This document shows positions 9,500 through 18,291 of a DNA stretch of 64,000 bases, in pieces. The stretch's first letter is position 1; each line of letters opens with the position of its first letter. Where the stretch lies: assembly GCA_030830205.1 (NCBI GenBank), contig JAURNL010000081.1, forward strand, positions 1 to 64,000, written 5' to 3'. A program made the translations under genes and the position numbers. This DNA is from Crocinitomicaceae bacterium. GTDB lineage: Bacteria; Bacteroidota; Bacteroidia; Flavobacteriales_D; Crocinitomicaceae. The notes beneath the pieces were generated by a model. The model was given only the letters and a program-made list of their open reading frames with translations, searched no databases and was not told the DNA's origin.

Positions 9500-9529
9500 T
9501 CTACTCCGCAATATTTCTGCGGATTAAAT
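9494..9529. terminator. Candidate bidirectional terminator between lysS and the SpoU methyltransferase
   Basis: Inverted repeat in the 24-base gap between convergent genes: TCCGCA (9505-9510), 7-base loop, TGCGGA (9518-9523). It can be extended by ATTTAA/TTAAAT arms with a 4-base bulge on the left. The arms include both stop codons. No long T tract follows, so confidence is moderate. Confidence 0.45.
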
Positions 9530-10066
9530 ATATTTCTTGGTGAATTCCCAAAGGACAATTCCCGCACAAACACTCACGTTCAGACTGTGTTTTGTACCAA
9601 ATTGCGGAATTTCAATAATATGATCAGCGATGTCTAATGCAGACTGTTCGACTCCATCAACCTCATTTCCGAAAACAAGTGCAAAGCCTGCTGCGTTCAA
9701 CTGATCAATATGCTGTAACAATGTGGTTTGTACTGCTTGCTCCACCACACAAATTGCATATCCTTTTTCTTTGAGTTCATGAAGTGCTGATTCTAGGTTT
9801 GAAAAGTATTTCCAACTTACCGTGTCAGTTGCACCCAACGCTGTTTTGTGAATATCGCGATGTGGGGGCTGAGCTGTAATGCCACACAAATAAATCTCCT
9901 CGACATTAAATGCATCTGCTGTTCTAAAAAATGAACCAATGTTGTTCAATGAACGGATGCTATCTAAAACTAATACAATCGGGAATTTCTTTTGCTTAGC
10001 ATAAGCCTCTTCGGTGAGCCTATTGAGCTCCCATAGCTTGAGTTTTTGAGTGGGGTTTACTGACAT
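9524..10066 (-). CDS. TrmH/SpoU-family RNA 2'-O-methyltransferase
   Basis: 180-residue SPOUT methyltransferase using SAM, probably acting on tRNA or rRNA ribose. Motif 1 is [15 protein letters not shown] (residues about 38-52), motif 2 FGNEVDGV, motif 3 [14 protein letters not shown]. The size fits the minimal catalytic domain without the N-terminal substrate-binding domain of TrmH or RlmB, closer to TrmL-like proteins. The exact target cannot be read from sequence. ATG at 10066 is 8 bases after a TATTTTTG element. Confidence 0.88.
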   Translation of the reverse strand: MSVNPTQKLKLWELNRLTEEAYAKQKKFPIVLVLDSIRSLNNIGSFFRTADAFNVEEIYLCGITAQPPHRDIHKTALGATDTVSWKYFSNLESALHELKEKGYAICVVEQAVQTTLLQHIDQLNAAGFALVFGNEVDGVEQSALDIADHIIEIPQFGTKHSLNVSVCAGIVLWEFTKKYI

Positions 10067-10074
10067 CTATGGCT

Positions 10075-10082
10075 CAAAAATA
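10075..10082 (-). promoter_or_regulatory. -7 element (TATTTTTG) of the SpoU methyltransferase gene
   Basis: Reverse strand TATTTTTG fits TAnnTTTG and lies 8 bases before the ATG at 10066, predicting a very short leader. It is divergent from the mutS promoter about 50 bases away. Confidence 0.55.
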
Positions 10083-10129
10083 CTGCAAAATTGTGGAAAA
10101 ATTGCCTCGGGCACAGGGTTAAAAAGGGC

Positions 10130-10137
10130 TATCTTTA
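10130..10137 (+). promoter_or_regulatory. -7 element (TATCTTTA) of mutS
   Basis: TATCTTTA is one base off TAnnTTTG. It lies 19 bases before the GTG at 10157 and inside the longer TTG-initiated frame, which argues for the downstream start. Confidence 0.45.
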
Positions 10138-10156
10138 CTCATCTAAAAAAGATATA

Positions 10157-12784
10157 GTGTCCAAGCAAAGCGCAGTAAAATCGTCCGAAACGCCCTTAAT
10201 GAAGCAATACAATCAGATTAAGGCGCGGCATCCTGATGCCATGTTGTTATTCAGGGTTGGGGATTTTTACGAAACTTTTGGGGAAGATGCTATTAAAGCA
10301 AGTCGCATTCTTGGAATTATTCTCACTAAAAGAAAAAATGGAGCTGCCGCAGAAATGGAGCTGGCCGGCTTTCCTCACCACTCCTTAGAGACCTACTTAC
10401 CCAAACTTGTTCGAGCAGGCCAACGAGTGGCCATTTGTGACCAGTTAGAGGATCCTAAAATGACCAAAACAATCGTGAAGCGAGGAGTAACTGAACTCGT
10501 TACACCGGGTTTGGCATTCAACGACCAAGTTTTAGACCAGCGCAGCAATAACTTTTTGTGTGCAATCCACCTCAATAAAACTGAAATTGGAGCTGCTTTT
10601 CTAGATATTTCCACAGGAGAATTCCTTGTTGCTCAAGGACCTGCAAATTACATTGATAAATTAATCAGTGGTTTTAGGCCAACGGAAATGATTTATCAAA
10701 AAAGTAAAACCAGCACTGTTCATGAGTTATTCGGTAATGACGCCTTTCATTTTAGGTTAGAAGAGTGGGTATTTGGCTCAGACTTCGCCAACGAACAACT
10801 CAACAAGCACTTTGGCACCAAATCACTTAAAGGTTTTGGTCTTGAAAACCAAGATTCCGCCATCATAGCAGCTGGAGCTGTTTTTCATTATCTCTCAGAG
10901 AACCAACAACAACATCTCGGACACATCACAAGCATCTCTAGAATTGCTCCTGATCGCTACATGTGGCTGGATCGATTTACAGTGCGCAACCTAGAGCTTG
11001 TCCACTCGCCAAACGACAACGCGGTAACGCTTTCTCAAGTATTAGACAAAACCAAAACCCCAATGGGCGGCCGCTTACTCAAACGCTGGTTGGTTTTACC
11101 TCTCAAAGACCGAAAGCCAATCGAGGAGCGGCACCAAGTAGTTGCTGCCTTAAAAGAAGAACATACGATCCACAGTGAACTAGACGCCCGCTTAAGTGAA
11201 ATTGGCGACCTTGAAAGACTCATTTCTAAAGTTGCAGTTGGAAAAATTAATCCAAGGGAGGTACAACATTTAAGGCGAACGCTACAGCAAATCAAACCCA
11301 TTCATCATTTACTTGGGTCCATAAGTAATCAAAGTTTAAAAGCGCTTCTTGATAACCTAGATGCATGCCAAGACTTAATTGAGCTCATAGAAAAAAACAT
11401 CTGTGCGGAACCTGCGCTCCAAATTGGCAAAGGACCAGTAATTAAAGATGGGCGAGATACACTGCTCGACGAACTACGAGCCATTTCAACCAACGGCAAA
11501 GACTTTCTAGAACAAATTCAAGAAAGGGAAAGTCTGGCAACTGGTATTTCGAGCTTAAAAATTGCTTTTAACAACGTCTTTGGCTATTATATAGAAGTTC
11601 GAAATACGCATAAAGATAAAGTACCAGACTCTTGGATTCGCAAACAAACACTCGTTTCTGCTGAGCGCTACATTACAGAAGAACTCAAAGAATATGAGCA
11701 AAAAATTCTTGGTGCAGAAGAAAAGATCCTCAAGATAGAACAACAAATCTATCAAGAACTGCTCTATGCAATGGCCGACTTCATCGGACCTATTCAAAAA
11801 AATGCACAATACATTGCTCAACTTGACTGCCTATTTTCCTTTGCAAAAGTAGCACACGCACAAAATTACTGCCTGCCTACACTTTCTGATGGTTTCGAAC
11901 TTGATATCAAAGACGGCAGACATCCAGTAATTGAACAACGCTTACCAATTGGCGATTCTTATATTGCAAATGACATTTTTTTAGACAACGGTAGTCAGCA
12001 AATTATTATGATTACAGGGCCCAACATGAGGGGTAAGAGCGCCATATTACGTCAAACCGCACTCATTGTACTGATGGCTCAAATTGGCTCATTTGTGCCG
12101 GCTAGCAGCGCAAACATTGGTCTTATTGACAAAATCTTCACGCGAGTTGGCGCCTCAGACAACATCTCTTCGGGAGAGTCTACTTTCATGGTAGAGATGA
12201 ATGAAACCGCAAGTATACTCAACAATATTTCAGAACGCAGCCTCATCTTACTTGATGAAATTGGACGCGGGACCAGCACCTACGACGGAATTTCTATTGC
12301 TTGGGCTATTGCAGAGTTTTTACATGAAAATCCAAAGGCTAAGGCAAAAACATTATTTGCTACACACTACCACGAACTCAATGAAATGGCCAAGCGCTTT
12401 GAACGCATTCATAATTTCAATGTCAGCGTAAAAGAATTAGGTACTCAAGTGCTCTTTCTTCGAAAATTAATAGCAGGAGGCTCGGCACACTCATTTGGTA
12501 TTCACGTTGCAAAGCTTGCCGGTATGCCGACTCAAGTTTTGAAGCGTGCAGAAAGCGTACTCAAAGATCTTGAGGCTACTCATGCAAATGTTGGAGGCGG
12601 GACCAAGCCAACTAAACCAGCTGTAGCGTCCATTAATCAAGACGTACAGCTCAGTTTTTTTGCGCTCAACGACCCTGTACTCCAGCAAATTCACGATGAG
12701 CTCGTCTCCACAGACATCAATGCACTTACGCCAGTAGAAGCACTAATCAAACTCAATGAAATAAAAAAATTAACGGGTGCATAA
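10157..12784 (+). CDS. mutS: DNA mismatch repair protein MutS
   Basis: Recognises mismatches and small loops and starts methyl-independent repair with MutL. From the GTG at 10157 it is 875 residues. The N-terminal mismatch-binding motif is GDFYETFG (Phe-x-Glu). The ATPase has Walker A GPNMRGKS (about 621-628) and Walker [15 protein letters not shown] (Asp700-Glu701). The open frame reaches back to a TTG at 10091, but that extension is basic, unlike MutS, and contains the -7 element. ATG at 10199 is a further option but loses residues before the conserved MKQYNQIK block. The stop overlaps the next gene by 8 bases. Confidence 0.96.
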   Translation: MSKQSAVKSSETPLMKQYNQIKARHPDAMLLFRVGDFYETFGEDAIKASRILGIILTKRKNGAAAEMELAGFPHHSLETYLPKLVRAGQRVAICDQLEDPKMTKTIVKRGVTELVTPGLAFNDQVLDQRSNNFLCAIHLNKTEIGAAFLDISTGEFLVAQGPANYIDKLISGFRPTEMIYQKSKTSTVHELFGNDAFHFRLEEWVFGSDFANEQLNKHFGTKSLKGFGLENQDSAIIAAGAVFHYLSENQQQHLGHITSISRIAPDRYMWLDRFTVRNLELVHSPNDNAVTLSQVLDKTKTPMGGRLLKRWLVLPLKDRKPIEERHQVVAALKEEHTIHSELDARLSEIGDLERLISKVAVGKINPREVQHLRRTLQQIKPIHHLLGSISNQSLKALLDNLDACQDLIELIEKNICAEPALQIGKGPVIKDGRDTLLDELRAISTNGKDFLEQIQERESLATGISSLKIAFNNVFGYYIEVRNTHKDKVPDSWIRKQTLVSAERYITEELKEYEQKILGAEEKILKIEQQIYQELLYAMADFIGPIQKNAQYIAQLDCLFSFAKVAHAQNYCLPTLSDGFELDIKDGRHPVIEQRLPIGDSYIANDIFLDNGSQQIIMITGPNMRGKSAILRQTALIVLMAQIGSFVPASSANIGLIDKIFTRVGASDNISSGESTFMVEMNETASILNNISERSLILLDEIGRGTSTYDGISIAWAIAEFLHENPKAKAKTLFATHYHELNEMAKRFERIHNFNVSVKELGTQVLFLRKLIAGGSAHSFGIHVAKLAGMPTQVLKRAESVLKDLEATHANVGGGTKPTKPAVASINQDVQLSFFALNDPVLQQIHDELVSTDINALTPVEALIKLNEIKKLTGA

Positions 12785-13625
12785 GGTTATCATCGTCTGC
12801 GTATTATTTTTATTAGCGAGCTGTGCTATTGAAGATGCTCAACCAACACGGGAGAAGCAACTCACTATTGCTCAAAACTTCATGAATGCACAGCAAAAAA
12901 AACTTTTACAACAAATGGCCAAGCGCAGGTCAATTGAATTAACCATATTAGATTATAGCGCTAACAGCATTCGTAAAGCCATTCAACAAAATCCGTGGGC
13001 CCCTGGCTTTGATTTGATCATGTTAGATGGCCTGTATGCCCAAAGCAAACTAACTGGCCTATCTTTTCAGTACACGGAGCCTAATTACGCATACATTCCT
13101 ATTGGCATCTCCTATATTCCTGACTCTAATTTAAATGTGCGGTACTTCAATGACCTTTCCACCAAATATCTATGGGCTGCCCCTGAAAACAAAGCGTCTT
13201 CTATTCTCAATTTACATTTAGCATATGCTTATCGTAAAAAAGAAACCAACAAAAAACTCGATAGCTCCTACAAAAAACTAGTTCGTGGACTCAAAGACCA
13301 CAAGCTTTCATATGATGCCTATCAGCTTCGAAATACGATCTTAATTAGCACCTATGCTTCACATTTAAATGTCTTAAAAAAAGCCGTAAAAAAAAGAGAA
13401 TTTATTTTTGGCGTCCATGAGCCAAATCAAATGTTTGTGGATTACATGAGTCTTACTATAATTAGCCAAACATCACAATACACGACTGCTATGCGTTTTG
13501 TACGTGCACTACATCAAATGCGCGACCACAACCAATATTATAGAAATCTATTTGGTTTAATAGGCCCTAAAGAAGTAAATGGTTTGCCCGCTCCAAGCAC
13601 CTTAATCAAATACATTGAGAAATGA
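12777..13625 (+). CDS. Putative type 2 periplasmic-binding-fold lipoprotein
   Basis: 282 residues from a GTG inside the last codons of mutS. The signal peptide ends in a lipobox (LLASC, Cys16), so it is a lipoprotein. The body shows an order recalling iron/sulfate-type ABC solute-binding proteins: [17 protein letters not shown], then [15 protein letters not shown], then [12 protein letters not shown], then [13 protein letters not shown]. Identity is too low to name a ligand, and no ABC permease or ATPase lies nearby. The 8-base overlap indicates translational coupling with mutS, although the products should work in different compartments. The fold call is inference; the lipoprotein call is firm. 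Confidence 0.6.
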   Translation: MHKVIIVCVLFLLASCAIEDAQPTREKQLTIAQNFMNAQQKKLLQQMAKRRSIELTILDYSANSIRKAIQQNPWAPGFDLIMLDGLYAQSKLTGLSFQYTEPNYAYIPIGISYIPDSNLNVRYFNDLSTKYLWAAPENKASSILNLHLAYAYRKKETNKKLDSSYKKLVRGLKDHKLSYDAYQLRNTILISTYASHLNVLKKAVKKREFIFGVHEPNQMFVDYMSLTIISQTSQYTTAMRFVRALHQMRDHNQYYRNLFGLIGPKEVNGLPAPSTLIKYIEK

Positions 13626-13634
13626 CACCTAAAT

Positions 13635-13645
13635 GACACTGTGTC
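13635..13645. repeat. Perfect 11-base palindrome GACACTGTGTC
   Basis: GACAC-T-GTGTC lies 13 bases upstream of the -7 element of the bacilliredoxin gene, where an operator could cover the -33 region. With a one-base centre it cannot form a normal hairpin, so it is a better candidate protein-binding site than a terminator. Chance occurrence is possible. Confidence 0.3.
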
Positions 13646-13658
13646 TTTAAGACTTCAC

Positions 13659-13666
13659 TAATTTTG
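13659..13666 (+). promoter_or_regulatory. -7 element (TAATTTTG) of the bacilliredoxin gene
   Basis: Exact TAnnTTTG match 15 bases before the ATG at 13682. It suggests separate transcription from the mutS run. Confidence 0.6.
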
Positions 13667-13681
13667 TAAAAAAATTTTGTT

Positions 13682-14095
13682 ATGTATCCAGCAGAACTCG
13701 TTCAACCCATGAAAGAAGACCTCACAAATGTAGGTTTTGAAGAATTACTCGATGCTGCAGCCGTAGATGCTGCAATCAATAACAACACAGACACCATGCT
13801 AGTAGTTGTTAACTCAGTGTGCGGCTGTGCTGCAGGAAATATGCGTCCAGGCGTTAAACTTTCTATTCAACACGATAAAAAACCAGCTAAATTGACTACC
13901 GTCTTTGCTGGAGTAGACCAAGATGCTGTTGCGCAAGCAAGAAAATATTTCTTGCCTTACCCTCCATCTTCGCCATCTATTGCGCTATTCAAGGAAGGTA
14001 AATTAGTTCATTTTTTAGAAAGACACCATATTGAAGGCGGAAGTGCACAAATGATTGCTGCAAATCTACAGGCAGCTTATGATGAATTTTGTTAG
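13682..14095 (+). CDS. BrxA/BrxB-family bacilliredoxin
   Basis: 137-residue thioredoxin-fold protein of the YphP/YqiW family. The family CGC active site is present (Cys47-Gly-Cys49 in NSVCGCAAG) along with MRPGVK, AGVDQDAVAQAR and the FLERHHIEG segment. In Firmicutes these proteins remove bacillithiol from mixed disulfides. Bacteroidota homologs are presumed thiol-disulfide reductases, and bacillithiol use here is unproven. It overlaps the convergent hemW gene by 4 bases. A palindrome lies just upstream of its promoter. Confidence 0.9.
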   Translation: MYPAELVQPMKEDLTNVGFEELLDAAAVDAAINNNTDTMLVVVNSVCGCAAGNMRPGVKLSIQHDKKPAKLTTVFAGVDQDAVAQARKYFLPYPPSSPSIALFKEGKLVHFLERHHIEGGSAQMIAANLQAAYDEFC

Positions 14096-15210
14096 TCTAA
14101 GCGGAAAAGTGCAGCAGCAATTCCATCAGCTTGCAGCTTCCCTTGTTCAGTTAGTATTATAAATTCACCTGACTGAATTAACCAATTCAAGCGCGCAAAT
14201 TCTTCAATTTGCGCGCTTTCTTTTACTGTCATAGGTTCTGATAAAGACCTTAAATCCAAGCCCCACTTGGTACGAAGCCCCAATAATATTTGTTCGTTCC
14301 GGCATTCATTTTCGCTCAAAAATTCAGTTTCAAACCACTCATTTGATTTGCCTACAAGTTGGGTATAGCGCGTATTATTTCTAATATTCCAACGTCTTTC
14401 TTTTCCATCAAAAGAGTGTGCAGAGGGCCCTACACCTATGTAAGATTGAAAATTCCAATATGAACTATTATGTTTAGAATGCAATCCTGGTAGTGAAAAA
14501 TTGGAAATCTCATACTGCTCCAAGCCGTTAGCCTGGGCCATTTCTAATAACAATAAAAATTGTTCGCTTTGTAAGACCTCACTAGCAGGCTGAATTCGCT
14601 TTTTGCGAACTAAATGATTCAATGCAGTCTTGGGCTCAATAGTGAGGCAGTAGGCAGACAGATGTTGAATATTCAAATTAAATACCGCTGTTAAACTTGT
14701 ACGCCAAGCTGCTAGGGACTGGCCAGGTAAGCCATAAATTAAGTCTACACTTATGTTGTCAAAACCACATGCTTTTGCCAAACGAATGCCTTTCAAACCG
14801 TCTTCAACTTGGTGAGCACGATTCATCCAACGCAGATCATCATCTGAAAAAGTTTGTAATCCAATACTCAATCTATTAATACCAAAGCTCCTCCATAACA
14901 ATAAGCTTGCCTCGTTTATATCTTCAGGATTGACTTCAAATGATATTTCTGCATCTGGTATAACTTGATAATTTGCATGAATGGTATCAAAAATCTGTTT
15001 GAGCTCGTTATCAAATAGGATACTTGGGGTACCACCACCAAAATAAATTGTATGAATGGGGGAAGTCTGTTCTAGAGCGCGCAAAGACAATTCTTTACAC
15101 ATTGCGCTTATGAGACTACTGCGGTAATTCTCAAATGTTGTAGAGAAATGAAAATCACAATAGGTGCAACGCTTGCGACAAAAAGGAATGTGCAAGTAAA
15201 GCCCGCTCAT
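14092..15210 (-). CDS. hemW: Radical SAM heme chaperone HemW
   Basis: 372 residues. The radical SAM cluster motif is CRKRCTYCDFH (Cys11, Cys15, Cys18, with the CxF/H extension seen in HemN/HemW). GGGTPS lies near residue 58, SIGLQTF in the middle, and the HemN C-terminal domain follows. The N-terminus starts directly at LYLHIPFC, as in HemW, without the longer leader of the oxygen-independent coproporphyrinogen oxidase HemN. HemW binds heme and delivers it to respiratory enzymes. It starts 9 bases after the stop of the T9SS protease gene on the same strand, so it may be read from that transcript. Confidence 0.9.
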   Translation of the reverse strand: MSGLYLHIPFCRKRCTYCDFHFSTTFENYRSSLISAMCKELSLRALEQTSPIHTIYFGGGTPSILFDNELKQIFDTIHANYQVIPDAEISFEVNPEDINEASLLLWRSFGINRLSIGLQTFSDDDLRWMNRAHQVEDGLKGIRLAKACGFDNISVDLIYGLPGQSLAAWRTSLTAVFNLNIQHLSAYCLTIEPKTALNHLVRKKRIQPASEVLQSEQFLLLLEMAQANGLEQYEISNFSLPGLHSKHNSSYWNFQSYIGVGPSAHSFDGKERRWNIRNNTRYTQLVGKSNEWFETEFLSENECRNEQILLGLRTKWGLDLRSLSEPMTVKESAQIEEFARLNWLIQSGEFIILTEQGKLQADGIAAALFRLD

Positions 15211-15219
15211 CTTAACAAC

Positions 15220-17553
15220 TTATTGCTTCATGAATTTCTTCTTCACCATTACTCCATTGACATCTGTAAGTTGCAATAAATAGGTGCCTGCGCTTAACAT
15301 CTCGATATCGAGCTCTGTTGAACTTGCCTCCTCTGTAAGTGAAAGTAAGAGTTTGCCACAAATATCAAATACGCTTATTTGCATTTGTGTGTAATTATAC
15401 CAATTGATGTTCAACAATTTGGCAGCTGGGTTAGGAGATATCGTGAAAAGCGGCGATAAAGCATCGATTCCTGCATCATCTATATGGCGAACTACCATTC
15501 CCGTGCTATCGCCAAAATCAGCAAAAGGCAGCTCAAAAATCGTGACCGCATTGTTATCAGCGACAATAATATTACCATCTATACCTCCCCATTGAGCAGC
15601 CCCCATTCCATCACCATAAAAATCATAGATGACAAAAGTATAGCATTCAAATGCGGTTAGAGGAATATCGTAATTATAGGTTGTGTTGTTTTGTAATGGA
15701 TTGGTTGGATCATTAGGCGCGGGAAATGCTCCAGTACCAAAGTTTCCGGATACAGCCTCGTTTCCTTCCGACCAAAATACAGCTCCAGATGCATCTAGCA
15801 ATTCTAAGTAGGTTTCGTCTGCGTAATCATCAGTTATGAGCGTAACTTTCAACATATCAATCGTCTCGGGTACAGGATTCACAAGAATGGCAGCATTAGA
15901 CTCATTATTACTTGGATTCTCATCAAGTAATTGATTAGGATTGGAAACAGTGGCCGTAAATGTATGATTACCGGGTGTGAGTTGGATGAGCGGAAAAGAA
16001 ATGCTTTCTGCTTGCCATTGGTTGAGCGAGCCGGTCCAATTGTATTGTTGCACCGCGCCATTGTCTATTTGATAATTAATTTGTGCGCTTGTTAACAATG
16101 TTGTTCCAACATTTAAAAGAGAAACAGTTGGTAGGTAATCCGCTCCACATATTGCTTGGGCGCTGAGCTGAGCCGCTGAAAGTGCAGCATCTAGCGCTAC
16201 AACAGCAGTGTTATTGGGGTCAAAACCATCAATAAAAGTGGCTCCTGAATTTGTAGGGTCTAGCCAAAATTTTAATTGGTTCGTACTGTTGCTACCTGCA
16301 GGCTCCCAAGAATTAGCTACTCGGCCATAATAATCAGGTGCACTTAAGTTTTGGCAAGAAGCACCGCCCCCCCATAATTGACCAATTATCCGGTGGTTTT
16401 GATCAAATAATGGCGAACCAGAAGAGCCTCCTTCTGTTGTTGTATTTCGGTCCCATTCAACTGTCCAAGTTGAATTTGCTTCTGACGACCCCATTCCTTG
16501 AGAAATTGATGGAGCAGCATCATCAAAGGAAATTTTCTTAATATCACCTGAAGGATGATGAATACAAACCGTAGCTGTTGGGATGCTTCCAGAGTTATCC
16601 CAGCCTGAAAAGTAAGGATTGTAATCTAGAGGGACCGATCCATTAACCAACCCACCAGTAATTTCTACCAAACAGAAGTCTGAAGGTGTTCGACGGGAAC
16701 GCAAAACCGCACCACTTAAGGACTGAAAGCTTGGTGCCGCACCAGGGTTTGAGCAATCTGTAGCCTGCCAATTGAAACGGAACACCCAATTTGCCGGATT
16801 ACTGTAGCAATGGTTCGCTGTAAGGACATAAGGCTTGCCGTCATTTTCGGTGTTGTTGATCAATGCTCCAGAGCAAAAACCACTGCTACCAGAAACAAGC
16901 ATTACGGCACTATTACGCTGAGGAGTCCAAGGCAGCCCATCAGGACAATTGACATTCATATTGCAAGACCCAGAGCTTCCAAAAGCTTTCTCCATAAATT
17001 CGGTAGCTGTTCGGTAGCCATGTGTAACGGTTCCCACTTGCACATGACCCACAGGGTTGGATGGAGCAACATAATATTCAATGATTGCTTGCTGACCCTC
17101 AATGAGTTCCGTACCAAGTTGGCCCTCGTAAATATGTTCTTGAGTGAAAGCGCCTAGAATAAAATCTTTGTTGGTGTTGTATACAAATAGTTGATTGCCT
17201 TCAGGAATTAGCGTTTGCTCAAATGTTAGATTCACCGTTAAAGCACCTATACAATTCACCTTTAACAACCACAAACGAGCGCCATTTGGTAAATCAAACC
17301 ATGCCCCCGTGTTTGTAGTGGATAAATTTGTGTAGTTGTTGTAGCCAAAACGCCAAGGTGCAATACCCAAATCATCAGTAAGCGCGTCTTCAGCCCGAAG
17401 TGCAGTTAAATCAGGCTGTGCAAATTCCCATGTAGGTATCTGTTTTTGATCTAATAGTAATTTATGGGAAGTTGGAAGGCCTCCGTTTCCTTGTATTTGA
17501 GCAAATAAAGAGTAACTAATGAAGACAATAAGAAGAGAAGAGAATATTTTCAT
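15220..17553 (-). CDS. Secreted trypsin-fold serine protease (lysyl endopeptidase-like) with T9SS sorting domain
   Basis: 777 residues. Sec signal peptide (1-18, ending SLFAQ), N-terminal pro-region, then a chymotrypsin-fold domain with the triad His248 (TANHC), Asp292 (PSDFCLVE) and Ser378 (GGSSGSPLF). The Cys-rich SCNMNVNCP entry and the overall order resemble Lys-C-type endopeptidases. A CARDB-like beta domain (about 455-550) and a further beta domain follow. The C-terminal ~75 residues (SPNPAAKLLNINW ... LLQLTDVNGVMVKKKFMKQ) are a T9SS type A domain. The product is predicted to be exported by Sec, crossed over the outer membrane by T9SS, and attached or released. The P1 preference is inferred only by family resemblance. 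Confidence 0.9.
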   Translation of the reverse strand: MKIFSSLLIVFISYSLFAQIQGNGGLPTSHKLLLDQKQIPTWEFAQPDLTALRAEDALTDDLGIAPWRFGYNNYTNLSTTNTGAWFDLPNGARLWLLKVNCIGALTVNLTFEQTLIPEGNQLFVYNTNKDFILGAFTQEHIYEGQLGTELIEGQQAIIEYYVAPSNPVGHVQVGTVTHGYRTATEFMEKAFGSSGSCNMNVNCPDGLPWTPQRNSAVMLVSGSSGFCSGALINNTENDGKPYVLTANHCYSNPANWVFRFNWQATDCSNPGAAPSFQSLSGAVLRSRRTPSDFCLVEITGGLVNGSVPLDYNPYFSGWDNSGSIPTATVCIHHPSGDIKKISFDDAAPSISQGMGSSEANSTWTVEWDRNTTTEGGSSGSPLFDQNHRIIGQLWGGGASCQNLSAPDYYGRVANSWEPAGSNSTNQLKFWLDPTNSGATFIDGFDPNNTAVVALDAALSAAQLSAQAICGADYLPTVSLLNVGTTLLTSAQINYQIDNGAVQQYNWTGSLNQWQAESISFPLIQLTPGNHTFTATVSNPNQLLDENPSNNESNAAILVNPVPETIDMLKVTLITDDYADETYLELLDASGAVFWSEGNEAVSGNFGTGAFPAPNDPTNPLQNNTTYNYDIPLTAFECYTFVIYDFYGDGMGAAQWGGIDGNIIVADNNAVTIFELPFADFGDSTGMVVRHIDDAGIDALSPLFTISPNPAAKLLNINWYNYTQMQISVFDICGKLLLSLTEEASSTELDIEMLSAGTYLLQLTDVNGVMVKKKFMKQ

Positions 17554-17646
17554 AGAGAAGTTATTTCATTTAAAGCATATGTCGAAAGTAGTGTTTTTTG
17601 AATCAAGAACGGTAGTGATAAGACGAAAAAAATAACCAACAAGTTG

Positions 17647-17654
17647 TATCTTTG
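17647..17654 (+). promoter_or_regulatory. -7 element (TATCTTTG) of udk, implying a near-leaderless mRNA
   Basis: Exact TAnnTTTG match, with only four bases (TCTC) before the ATG at 17659. Transcription starts a few bases after this element in Bacteroidota, so the transcript should begin at or next to the start codon. Confidence 0.6.
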
Positions 17655-17658
17655 TCTC

Positions 17659-18291
17659 ATGTCTAAGCCATTTGTAGTAGGTATTTGTGGAGGAAGCGGA
17701 GCTGGTAAAACCACTCTGCTCAAACGCTTATCTGAAACTTTTCTGGACGCTAGCATTGCCGTGTTCTCCATGGATAACTATTATCTACCAATAGAACAAC
17801 AGTCTCAAGATGCAAATGGTGTAGTTAATTTTGACTTACCAACTGCCCTTGACCATCAAAAACTCACAGCTGATCTTCAGATCCTTATCTCCGGGCAGCC
17901 CATTGAAGTGCGTGAATATTCCTTTAATGTTCAGGGTGGGAAAAGTGTATTGCTCACTATTCATCCGAGTGACATCATTATTGTAGAAGGGTTATTCACC
18001 CTGCACTATCCACATGTTTTTGCTCAACTTGATTATAGCATTTTTGTCGATGTAGATCATGCAACCCAATTGGACCGTCGTATCTATCGCGATCAAGAAA
18101 CCCGCGGTTATTCCCGTTCTGAGATTATTTACCAATGGGAAAACCACGTTTTGCCGTGCTATGAACAATTCATAGAGCCCTACCGTAATAATGCTCATTT
18201 TGTTTTTTACAACGATCATCGGGCAGATCAAGATTTTTTGCGTTTGAGCGAACAACTGCGTACCTTGGTACCTGAGCGCTTTATACAATGA
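17659..18291 (+). CDS. udk: Uridine kinase
   Basis: Phosphorylates uridine and cytidine with ATP or GTP in pyrimidine salvage. 210 residues from the ATG at 17659. Walker A is GGSGAGKTT (about residues 11-19), then SMDNYY, FDLPTALD, EGLFTLH and a DRRIYRDQETRGYS segment, all typical of the P-loop uridine kinase family. The open frame extends to a TTG at 17644, but that codon is inside the -7 element, so ATG is chosen. The stop overlaps the start of the histidine kinase gene by 4 bases (ATGA), implying translational coupling. Confidence 0.94.
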   Translation: MSKPFVVGICGGSGAGKTTLLKRLSETFLDASIAVFSMDNYYLPIEQQSQDANGVVNFDLPTALDHQKLTADLQILISGQPIEVREYSFNVQGGKSVLLTIHPSDIIIVEGLFTLHYPHVFAQLDYSIFVDVDHATQLDRRIYRDQETRGYSRSEIIYQWENHVLPCYEQFIEPYRNNAHFVFYNDHRADQDFLRLSEQLRTLVPERFIQ

